64,000 bases of DNA from Ochromonas danica (lineage: Eukaryota > Sar > Chrysophyceae > Chromulinales > Chromulinaceae): contig VKHL01000086.1 in the NCBI GenBank assembly GCA_015146655.1, positions 58,597-122,596 of the forward strand, given 5' to 3'. Shown one piece after another: positions 11,257 through 20,975 of this stretch. Each line of letters begins with the position of its first letter. The stretch's first letter is position 1. A program made the translations under genes and the position numbers. The notes beneath the pieces were generated by a model. It saw only the letters and a list, made by a program, of their open reading frames with translations. It was not told the DNA's origin and searched no databases.

Positions 11257-12033
11257 ATGATGTTGATGGCTTCCAAGAGGCTTATTATCCCGGCAGTTGC
11301 CTTATCCTTCTCTGTCTATCAAGGAAAAGAAATTGCTGTCTGCGAAAAGCCATCGGAGTGGGCCTTTGATACCAAGGTAAATTCTTTTCTTGTTGATTTT
11401 GATCATTAGCCAGCAGTATTTTGATTATTGTTGTCTCGATAGAACCTTCCACCTCAAGTATCAATTCCTGGATCATCTCCAACTTACCTGGCTGGGGTCG
11501 GAATTAGGCGAAAGAACCTCTACATTGTCAATGTTGACGTCTATGCAGTAGGGTTGGCGCTGTCGAAGTCCACCATGGACAGAGCCATAGAATGGGCGAA
11601 GTCGGATCGCAACAGTAGAGCGTCTCTAACCTCAATCATTCTGCAAAATCCCTCTTCCAAGGATAACCTCGTGGCATCCATTCTCTTGAAGCCTATCCGA
11701 GATGTCACCACAGAACAATTCTCATCTGCCCTGACAGATGCCTTTGTTGGGGTGGACCCTGAGAAGTTTCAAGCATTCATATCTTTGATCAAGAAAACTC
11801 TGGGATCCAAAGGGATGTCTCCAACGGACTTAGTCGTATTTCACTTCATGAAGAATGGAGATCTCGTTCTGGAAAAGAATGGCGCTCAATTAGGATCATT
11901 GAACTTGAATGAAATATCCCGTAGACTGATGGATATTTATATTGATCCTAGTCGCACCGTAACTCCTGACTTGGAAGTCAGCATCGAAGCGAACATTGAA
12001 GTTGTGAAACACCTTGCCCTCAATACTGCTTGA
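11257..12033 (+). CDS. Chalcone-isomerase-like (fatty-acid-binding type) protein, copy 1
   Basis: Likely exons are 11257-11376 and 11443-12033, giving 236 aa. The fold signature is clear: LAGVGIRRKNLYIVNVDVYAVGL matches the strand bearing the ligand-binding Arg in chalcone isomerase-like fatty-acid-binding proteins. Later, LVVFHFMKNGDLVLEKNG and LMDIYIDPSRTVTPDL match the C-terminal half. The N-terminal 30 residues are hydrophobic and basic (MASKRLIIPAVALSFSVY) and could target mitochondria or plastid. A fatty-acid-binding rather than flavonoid role is likely in an alga, but this is inference. A diverged copy follows 378 bp downstream in the same orientation. Confidence 0.75.
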
Positions 12034-12411
12034 AGTCTTTCACAGCGATTACTTGCAAACACATTTGTTCGCGCCTTACATTATTGGCAGCATTCTGCCC
12101 GAAATCGTAGATTAGCCATGTTCTGTTGTGATCACCGTAGATAGGCCATGTAGTTGCTTTCTAACATGAAATATTGCCTATAGCACGATAACATGGTCTC
12201 TTCATTTTACCACGCACCCACAATAATGCTAAGTGGGTCTTAATCCCTCCACGCCACACAGATCCCTCAGCATGACCTCTTCTTCTTCTTCTTCTTGCTC
12301 TTTCACAGTCACAGACTGCAAGTCAAGTCAACTTGGCTTGCTTCCTTTACAATCGATTCCTTTGCAGAGGGACCACAAAGCAAAACTCCTGGAATTAGTA
12401 GAGAAGTTGCG
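12034..12411. other. Spacer between the tandem CHI-like genes with a short direct repeat
   Basis: Two copies of a 17-bp sequence (TCGTAGATTAGCCATGT and CCGTAGATAGGCCATGT) lie 30 bp apart at 12105-12121 and 12135-12151. A TCT run lies at about 12278-12296. The region should contain the 3' end of copy 1 and the promoter of copy 2. No gene is seen. Confidence 0.6.
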
Positions 12412-13203
12412 ATGCTCGGATTTGGACGTCGTCATAGAGCCTATATTATAGTGACATCTATCTATCTGGCTTCATCCCTCAGCAATGAAGCACTCGCAGC
12501 AATGAATGATAGGAAAAGCTCCTTCGACAAGCAGGTATTGTTTTCATTTGAACTGAATAGAATGTCTCTAACAATCATCTCTCAGGGATTTCCTGAGAGA
12601 ATTTCTCCAAACATTGCAGTCCGCCCACAAACTTCTCCACTTTACTTAGTGGGTGTAGGTAGAATAAACAAAAGGGTCCCAGGTTATTTTAAGGCTCACG
12701 CGGAGGAATTCTGTAAAGTAGCCGTGGCCCTGTCCCCCAGTTCCGTAGACAGAGCGAAGCTGTGGTACCTCAGGCAAGCTTCAACTGCAGCCTCCCTTAC
12801 TGAGTATTTGTTGTCTCGGGAGAATATAATTACGCCTCATTCCATATCCAATCCGCTGAAAGTGGCTGTGATGATGAAGTTCACTACTGCCACCACAGCT
12901 GACTATCTTGTTCATCTCTTCAAATCAGCATTTCGAAGTTGTCCTAAAGCTTCGACTTCGATCTTCATGAAGATGTTAGTTAACGCTTTGAGGGGAACAT
13001 TAGAGCCTAATGATGAATTGGCGTTCTATTTCTTTGATAACGCAGATGTCATTGTTACCAAAAATGGAATCGTCTGTGCTATCATTAATATACCGGAAAT
13101 AAACGAAGCTTTTTTGAATGTTTTCCTTGATCCAACGGAGTCTATCGTTCCGGAGCTCTACGATGCTGTGGTCGAAAATGTCCACACGATTGAATACAAG
13201 TAG
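12412..13203 (+). CDS. Chalcone-isomerase-like protein, diverged copy 2
   Basis: Likely exons are 12412-12534 and 12586-13203, giving 246 aa. The intron is 51 bp and has no stop, so the frame also reads through it; comparison with copy 1, which has an intron in the same place, supports removal. Copy 2 aligns with copy 1 along its length: PLYLVGVGRINKRV against PTYLAGVGIRRKNL, FYFFDNADVIVTKNG against FHFMKNGDLVLEKNG, and FLDPTESIVPEL against YIDPSRTVTPDL. The Arg-bearing strand is altered, with the conserved VDVYAVGL replaced by AEEFCKVAVAL, so ligand binding may differ or be lost. The N-terminus has a hydrophobic leader (AYIIVTSIYLASSLSNEALA). It is a tandem duplicate. Confidence 0.7.
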   Translation: MLGFGRRHRAYIIVTSIYLASSLSNEALAAMNDRKSSFDKQVLFSFELNRMSLTIISQGFPERISPNIAVRPQTSPLYLVGVGRINKRVPGYFKAHAEEFCKVAVALSPSSVDRAKLWYLRQASTAASLTEYLLSRENIITPHSISNPLKVAVMMKFTTATTADYLVHLFKSAFRSCPKASTSIFMKMLVNALRGTLEPNDELAFYFFDNADVIVTKNGIVCAIINIPEINEAFLNVFLDPTESIVPELYDAVVENVHTIEYK

Positions 13204-13408
13204 GCCTTTTATGTTCCAGTTAGAAAATCCCAGGAAGAACTTGTCTCGGGCTTATTAAAAGAGCCCCAATGGTCAAGTTGGCATTCCCATCGGCTTATAC
13301 AAAGCAAAGCTCTGATCTAAACTAATGCGTCATTGTGATGATAAATTAAAAAGCTAATGCTTGTCTTACCAAACAATATATACAGAGCTTGCTGACTACT
13401 TCGCAAGA

Positions 13409-16400
13409 CTACTCTTTTTGTCCCGGCATGGGTTTTAGCTGCGAATGCTTTCTTCGCCTCCGGTGTTTAGGAGGCTTGCCTTTACTTTCGATGGAAAACG
13501 TGCATTGAGTTAAGTCACTTTCGATTCCTTTGTCATCCACTATACCATTTGCCACAAGAGATTCACTACCCAGCGGAGATGGCTCAGGACTTTCAATTTC
13601 AATTGGCCATCTCAACACTGGAACACTTCTGCCACTTGGAAGATGATCTATTTACAAAAATGAAGTTAAACCACAGCGATTCACACCAGAGAAAGAGGCT
13701 GCTTACCTGGCAAATTAGAAGACAAAAGTCTCATAACAACTTCGTATCCTGTCAAATTCAAATTAAAGTGTGATTCGCAAGGTACTCAAAGAAAGTAAAG
13801 TGTAATGGACTTACTTTGCATAAAAAGTGCACATCCTGGTTCACACTCTACTTCATTACTAGATAACTGCATCGATGAGGCAGTATCCTGGTCGCGAACG
13901 GGGTCGTGCGATGGAATTGGCAAAGATGACTTCAGACCTAGTACCTCTTCTATCACAGGCTTGGATATTAGCTCTTTTAGTCCCAACACCGAAAGCAATT
14001 GACTGCGCCTATCACAAGAAGGAGATTCCGAAGCAGTACATTCTATCTGAACAGTTGTCTCTGAGAGAGCATTCTCATCACCACCCCCAGCGGATGATAA
14101 AGCGGTTAACAAGACGGAAGGATCAGTAGTAGAGGTTGATTGGGGCGACTCCAAAATGCACTCACAGCTAACAGAAGCAGCTGATGATGGAGACGGAGGA
14201 TCTATAATAGTTGAAGGATGAGATTCATTCACGACATCAATAAATAAGTTCGCCTCTGTCGCAACATCAGCACGATTGTCAAGATCTTGAATCTCCTTAA
14301 TCTCTGTTAATGCTCCACGAGGACGTCGCAGATCTTCTGTGGATCCTTCATCAAAGACCATATCCCTTTGGCCTTCAGAAAAGTTTGCACGTTTTCCAAC
14401 TTTCGATAATGCTTTGGACTCTTGGGAGCTTTTACCGTCAGATGCTTTTTGCCGCTTCGGTAACGCTTTTGATGCGATCTTAGCTGTCTGTTCTTTCACT
14501 ATTTTACTCTGCTGATCTTGCGTCGAATTCTGAGCTTTTTTCCTTTGTAACTTACGTGGATTAGTCACAGGAACAAACTCCGCTTCAATTTTCTGCTCTC
14601 GCTCAGCCAAATAAGCTTCAACATCGTCCACGTCAAACAAGCTGTACAGAGAGGCCAAATCAAGCTTCTCGAATATGTTGTTCTCTAAAGCGTTATGCTG
14701 CGAAATCGCATCCATCACGACATATTGATCTTCCATCGCCATGGAAGGAACGGGGTCATCGTTATCGCTGGCCTCGGATTCGGTGCGTTCAAGAGGTAAA
14801 ACAATATCGATCACTGCAGTCGAGTCTTGATACTCATCCACCTTTGCTTCAGCAGAACAAGCATTATCTGCTTGTTTTGGTTCGTCCGCTTTAAAGTTAG
14901 TGGTATGGTCATTGCTTTCTACTTCCTCGACACGAACTTCGTGGTCATTGCTTGGATCTAGTTCGGCACTCTCTCCTTTACCTTTCTTATTCTTCCGCTG
15001 ATTTCTACGTTTCTTGGCAGTCTTTGAAGAAGATGGGCCAGCTTTAGTATTGAGCCCGAGACTTTTTCCATTTGTAGTGTCTTTCTCTTCATCACTATCT
15101 AAAAGGAAAGCCACATCACTACTTAACTGAATATACTCCTGGTCCCTTTGCTTGCTAATTTCTTCGAAACTGAACTCTGGCAAGTCGTTACTTTTCTCTT
15201 CACCCATGTTACGGCTAGGATCATCCTGATTGCACGAGTGATTTGCTGGCACAGAAAGAAAGCTTCCGAATAATTGCAAAGACTTTTGCCTATCATCCAT
15301 ATCCCAACTTCGATTGACTGACTTATCCATTGGTGAATTGCTAGAACCATTTGAGCCACGGTCTTCATTGCTTGATGCCGCTTGTTTAGCTTTGATATCT
15401 CTTCGCAAGGCAATTCTAGCTTCATCTTCGAGCTTGTCCTCGTCATTCTCCTGTTCATCAGCAAGATAAACCTCATCGGCCGCCACGACAACTGCTGGTA
15501 CATGGAAGACAGGTTTGGGATCGAATGTTGGTTCATTCGCAGGCTGACAGGCTGCTGGACGAGAATGGGTTGCCATGATATGGCAAACAACAAAGAAATC
15601 TCCTACATACTTGACTTGATAGAACCCCTCTTTCTTGAATACATGAGAGAAAGATGGATTCGACATGGTTAAAGGAGAAGTTGTTTTGAACTCCCCATCA
15701 CATTCCAAATAAACCGCAGTCTGTAACCTGACCTCCTCATTCACCTTTCCACTCACCCTTTCAAACACTACAACATCTCCAGTCTTACAAGAGTAATAAG
15801 GGGGATCAGCGCGAGAAAATTCTGGCAACAAAACTCTGAGAGTACCACTCGACACAGCAGCCTCCTCGTTATCCTGCTGCAGAAGAGGCTCAAAAAGCGC
15901 TTCATCTTCCTGTATATAGCATTTGTTGTGATCTGGCAACTGCTCGGAACCCAAACTCTCAGCAGAAAGATGATCATCGCTGTCTAAGAAGCTACTGTCG
16001 CTGCTCTCAACAGCTTGATTAAAGGTTTCTGCCCCAGGGTTATGTTGAGCAATCGATTGCAAAGCGTCAGTGCTGGTCAATACGGTCACCTTGCAAACCA
16101 TCTCGGAATAAATCAAGCAGCATACATGAATTTCGCCAATAGCCACTAATGGAAATAAAAACTCTCTGGTTTCTTTCACCTGTATCATATTGAGGTTATT
16201 AAAGCAAATCAAGGGAGGAAACTAATGCTGATAAGACGTTACCTGAAGAATGGGTGAGTCGAAGCATAACTCATCAACATCACTTTCACCATGAAGTAAA
16301 TGCTCAGCATGAAAGGGCACTGCATCGGTCAATTTAAATTGAAGGATATCTCCCACAGCTGCAACAATTTCTGACTGCACAAAAGAGAAGTCTTCTATCG

Positions 16401-16959
16401 CAATCACAATAATACGCGGTTCACACTGCACTTCAACCAAATCCAAGAGAGTAGATTTATCCACGATTTTATCTGGTGAAGATAATCGAGGGTGGGCTGC
16501 CGGATCAGCAGAGATAGAGACAGCAGGCACACCCAGCATGAAGTTCTTGAACACCAAGCGTTGCTCTCGGATATTCTCTCTTTCATCATCATCATCTGAA
16601 GAAGAAGATGAAAGCAAGAGGTCAGCAAGATGTTTATCTTGATCAATCACACGAGAAGTCTTTTGTTGGATGATAAGGGAAACAACGGCACTGTCCTCTC
16701 CTTCCAAGCCATCTACCACCCCAGAAGCACCAAGAGAGATACTGCCGTTATCCTCATTAGCTAAACGATCATTCATTCCCTGGAGAAAAGAAATGATCTT
16801 CTTTGGTTTATTCTCTATGTCTTCATCATGGTGAGGAATATGGGATCTATAGATATCAAGAGAGATAGAGATAGACAGAGAGAGGGAGGTTTAAAAATTC
16901 AAATTCCATCTTCAGAAATCTTAGGAACTCACTCACCGAGCTTGGAAGTCATACTCCAT
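13409..16959 (-). CDS. Large acidic protein of unknown function with possible cupredoxin-like segments
   Basis: Likely exons are 16959-16937, 16846-16243, 16179-13815, 13748-13707 and 13647-13409, giving 1,090 aa; all junctions keep the frame and the total is a multiple of three. I do not recognise the family. Two segments, at about residues 155-230 (VGDILQFKLTD...FHAEHLL) and 335-410 (GDVVVFE...FSHVFKKEGFYQVKY), have the GD-x-h-x-F and H-x-F-x-x-x-G-x-Y pattern of cupredoxin-like domains, but no convincing full copper site. The rest is acidic, Ser-rich and probably disordered, with basic patches such as KTAKKRRNQRKNKKGKG that may be nuclear localisation signals. The C-terminus is basic (HRRRRKHSQ). 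The first coding exon is only 23 bp. Confidence 0.65.
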
Positions 16960-17453
16960 GCAATACCTATAGTGAAAGATGAAATTGAAATCCTCTAGTA
17001 GAATGAGTATAGCTAGCAGGTGATTCAATTCACTGCCCTCCCCTGCTTGCTTTGTCTCTCTTTCTTCCCCGATCCTCTCTTGCCTGCTGCCTTGTGCTGT
17101 GTGTGTGCTTCAGAGGCCGAAAAACGACTTATGGGTCTTGTAAAACGACTTTCACTTTCTTCGCACTCCCCCACACACAGCAGGGATGTAAGTTATTCGT
17201 TATTATTTTTGTTGTTGTATGGAAGTGGAGTTGTAGAATGAGGAAGTCTATACGAAAGCTTTTCGCGGAAAGAAGGTGTAAACCATTTGCCATAAGCCAT
17301 AAGGAAGGAATGGTGCATGGGACTGAAGTGGAGTGTTGTTGGAAGATAATATGAGTAATATCTCATAAAATACGGGTTTGACACTTGTGTAGTGAGAGCT
17401 CGGCATTTTCATTCATCGTCTCATCGAATCACTTCCTGACGTGATAATAAGAA
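16960..17453. other. Divergent promoter region between the acidic-protein gene and SBPase
   Basis: The two start codons face away from each other across about 490 bp. The SBPase-side half has long open stretches without an ATG start that could be 5' untranslated sequence. No conserved element is recognised. Confidence 0.4.
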
Positions 17454-18419
17454 ATGAGAGTACCAGAAGGTGTCATTTCATTGCTGAACCCTTCAGCTCA
17501 TGAGAAAGGTGTCGTTCGATTATTAGAAGTATTTTTAGATATCTCCACAGAGATCTCTGATAATATTCGACACTGTCACTTTTCTCACGAAGCTTTGGAC
17601 ACCACCAATTCATTCGGTGATCAACAACTGTCAGCTGATGTTGAAGCTAATAACCTCATCTTCCATCATCTGAAAACATCAAAATTGGTGGCAACTGCTT
17701 CCTCCGAAGAGGAACCTGTGGAAGTGGATTGCGGTGGTCATGGGTTCTCTGTTGCTTTCGATCCACTGGATGGATCCTCTATTGTTGATGCCAACTTTGC
17801 TGTAGGATCCATTTACGGTGTTTGGGAAGGAGCTGGGTTGTTGAATCGTATTGGTGCAGATCAAGTCTTCTCTCTGGTTGTGCAGTACGGTCCTCGCGTC
17901 ACCATGGCGCTTGCTCTCAACAAGTCCATCACCGTGTCGGGTGAGGCTATTAGCATGGAATTAACTATGACCAATCCTGAATGGGTGGTTTCCATTCCAC
18001 AGTTTGTCATCAAGCCTACCTGTAAGACTTTTGCTCCTGGTAATTTACGTGCAACAAGTGATAACATTCAATATCGTAACCTGGTGCAATATTGGATTGA
18101 CAAGAAATACACACTTCGATATAGCGGAGGATTAGTTCCAGATGTCTATCACATCTTAATCAAGAAGGGTGGTGTTCTCTCTAATGCCTCCTCTCCATCT
18201 GCTAAGGCAAAGCTTCGTTTGCTCTTTGAATGTGCCCCCATCGCTCTGATTATCGAGGCTGCTGGAGGAGCTTCTTGTGTGTGTCCCAGTGAGGCGGCTG
18301 AGGCTTGTGAACCAGTCTCTTTGTTACAGATTGCGGTAAGCGATCTTGACAAGCGTGTTGGTGTTTGTTATGGCTCTGTGGAGGAAGTTGAGCGCTTCAA
18401 GTCCCACATTTTTGCATGA
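17454..18419 (+). CDS. SBPase: Sedoheptulose-1,7-bisphosphatase (FBPase superfamily), no targeting peptide
   Basis: This is a single exon of 321 aa. It hydrolyses sedoheptulose-1,7-bisphosphate (or fructose-1,6-bisphosphate) to the monophosphate. The metal/substrate motif FDPLDGSSIVDANFAVGSI is intact, and NSFGDQQLSADVEAN, FAPGNLRAT, YTLRYSGGLVPDVYHIL and SPSAKAKLRLLFECAP match SBPase more closely than FBPase. The protein starts almost directly at the catalytic domain, with no signal or transit peptide. The redox-active cysteine pair of plant plastid SBPase is not seen at the expected place. This fits a cytosolic, thioredoxin-independent form, as known in several secondary algae and protists. 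The role may be in the pentose phosphate pathway. Confidence 0.85.
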   Translation: MRVPEGVISLLNPSAHEKGVVRLLEVFLDISTEISDNIRHCHFSHEALDTTNSFGDQQLSADVEANNLIFHHLKTSKLVATASSEEEPVEVDCGGHGFSVAFDPLDGSSIVDANFAVGSIYGVWEGAGLLNRIGADQVFSLVVQYGPRVTMALALNKSITVSGEAISMELTMTNPEWVVSIPQFVIKPTCKTFAPGNLRATSDNIQYRNLVQYWIDKKYTLRYSGGLVPDVYHILIKKGGVLSNASSPSAKAKLRLLFECAPIALIIEAAGGASCVCPSEAAEACEPVSLLQIAVSDLDKRVGVCYGSVEEVERFKSHIFA

Positions 18420-18618
18420 ACAGTTTAACGTAGTCAAAATATGACAATACTGGTAATGGATAAGAGAGATGGTGCTTGCTTATTATTTACAAAAAAACTG
18501 CAATGATGTGACGAGCATAGGCAAAATTTTGCTGAAAGTCGGCACAGGTCAAGAACCTTAACAATACTGTCTTCACATGTTCACAAAACTTGACATACAG
18601 ATGGTGGTCGGGTAAGAC

Positions 18619-20677
18619 CTAATGGCTGTGGAGATTGGGTTGAGAGCGACGCATGCGAAGGCCAGATGGCATGGGCTCAGGTTGAAGGACAACAATTTCT
18701 TCATGAGCATTGGAGAAAGGTACTTTAGAAAAGCAATCACTCTGTCGACGCAAGTCAGTGCTGCTCCACGAATGTTTGGGGTATTTTTCTAAGAATGAAT
18801 TCGCAATATCAACCGCCGATTTCGAAAAAGAGTCCTTGGAGAAATCCTCATTTTCAAGTACTTCATTGTGCGTCTCATTGAAACCCGAACGAGGACGATC
18901 CAGTTCTGCAACATTAAAGTGCCAACCATAAGGAGGGGATTGAGATTCATTTGTTGTGGCATCATCTTCCAAAAGTATAGCATGATCGCCAGAATGATTG
19001 GAGTAGCGATCAGGAAGGTCGGCCATATCCTCCTCTTCACAAAGAAAACTCTTGCTACTAACAGAGACCAAAGTGTGCTCGTCGGCAGCTGGAGCAGCTT
19101 CGCCGTCATCTTCGGGCACTTCAAACAACGGCATAGAGCGACTGGCGGTCATGCGGAGAATGTTCAGCAACTTTCCACCAACAGGCTCACAGTCGCGATC
19201 TTTCTCCAATTGGGCACAAAGTGCATATATTACAACGCCCCACACAATTGTGAATATTGCTCCCCACAACGATTGCATTCGCAAAGAAGGCTCATAGGCA
19301 GAAATCAGCCCACTTAGAGCTACTGAAGCAGCTGACTTGCCCAACTTGTGACCAAAGAATTTGATTAACTCCTTGCCAAGGTAACGGACTTCATGGCCCA
19401 GAGGTACATAGATCATCTCCGCTGCAGAATGCATTATTGAATATTCCAGAACTTTCATGGCACCAAACCCCAGCATTACTGAAATGAGACTGGGCCAAAT
19501 CAGACCAATGGCCACTCCAGAGAACACAATAAACGGAACCATTCGTAACATGCTGGGTAAGCTTGATTGTGACAATAAAGTTGGCATTACAAAGATCTGT
19601 AGGGCACAGGTTGAGATATTGACAGTAGCGAAAAACCGTCCCACAATTTTGGCTTTGGTATCATTGGCAAGAGTAGAATAGCGCAGTCCATTATGAAACA
19701 TTACATTGAGCATATTTGTGCACGTTTGATGCGTAATTGCTTCGAGAAAAAGAATTTGAAGGATTTTATGGCTGCAAATAAGATTCCAAGAGTCCCACCA
19801 GAAACCACTCTTCTTGGTACCATTACTTTCTGCTGCCTTAGCTTGTACCTTGGCAGCTTTGGCGGTACTAGTTTGATCTTTACGAGGCGCACGTTTGCTG
19901 TTAGCATCGTTGATTAATGAAGTAGCTACTTCAGTGCATATCCAGCCACCCAGCACACTGAGAAAGGATGTTATCAGAAGACCTTTCACACCTCCCCAAT
20001 TGACTAGTCGCTCAACCGTCACTCCACCAATTGCACTAGCTATCGAAACCACTCCAGTGAAACTGACGAGATAATTGGAAGTTGATTTGTCTAGGTTTGT
20101 AGAAATGAAAGCCCATTGTTGGCTAGAAAGAAGTGAAACATAGATTTCTCGGAAAGCATAGAAACACACCACTGCCATCTTCCCACTTAATCCATGGAAT
20201 CCTCCACAAGATAAGACCATAAAAAGAAAAATAGAGATACAAATGAGAAAACTGCGACGAAGAGTAACTTGTGCACCATGCTTTTTAATCGACCTGGTGT
20301 ACCAGTAGAGGATAAGAGCACTTGCAGGACTGCCAATTGCTACTGTTAATGGGAGAGCTTCGCTACCCAAGTCACTCTCCTACGAAAAAAATTGTCATTT
20401 TTATTATGACGAAAAGAGAAAAACAATTTGAAAAGAAAAGAACTCCCTCTCTCACCTTGGAAGCAAGCATGGTGATGGAAGCAGCTCGAGCATATTCATA
20501 TCCCACAAATGTGAAACATAGTCCCAACGTCATAATAGAAGAGCATTTAATCGAAGGATCGCTTAATACAGTACCGACTGCTTCGCGTATTATTCTTTTA
20601 CACCATTTATATAGTTTTGGAAAGATGCCACCAGTTGATTGAGCCATTGCACCACAAAAAGGCTTGAAAATAAACAA
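18619..20677 (-). CDS. NTT/TLC-type ATP/ADP translocase-like membrane carrier
   Basis: Likely exons are 20677-20456 and 20379-18619, giving 660 aa from the first ATG or 650 aa from an internal ATG at 20647. About ten or more hydrophobic helices lie in residues 40-480. RSIKKHGAQVTLRR, and MHSAAEMIYVPLGHEVRYLGKELIKFFGHKLGKS with its YxPL...GK pattern, match the TLC ATP/ADP transporter family (plastid and intracellular-bacterial NTTs). A long acidic and Ser-rich soluble tail (about residues 490-660) is unusual for plastid NTTs. No clear plastid leader is seen, so location and substrate are open. A lysine/alanine-rich loop near residue 245 may face the cytosol. Its 5' end diverges from the DDB1-like gene. 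Confidence 0.7.
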
Positions 20678-20975
20678 AATTGGTCCCGAGCTAATTCAAT
20701 GGCGTACGTTTAACTTCAAGATCGACAAGGCAAAAGAGAGTTGTAAAGTTGTTGGTGGGAGCAGGATGACAAAGGGAAGACAGAGCTTTGTGGGTCATTC
20801 CTCGGTCATCACCCCACACGCACACGCACCCCGAGTCAATAGGCGTTACCCACGCAAAACAACAATCGGGCAACGTGGAGCCCACGCATGGCAATAATTA
20901 GACAGGGGGTTCTTGTTGTTGTTTTGAATGAGATGTGGGCAGGGCTGTCAGTTGAAGAGGCATGAAAGATTGTAA

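Noticed and set aside
17020-17354. Open frames upstream of SBPase that could encode a signal/transit leader
   Set aside because: They have no ATG start and are not joined in frame to the SBPase by good splice signals.
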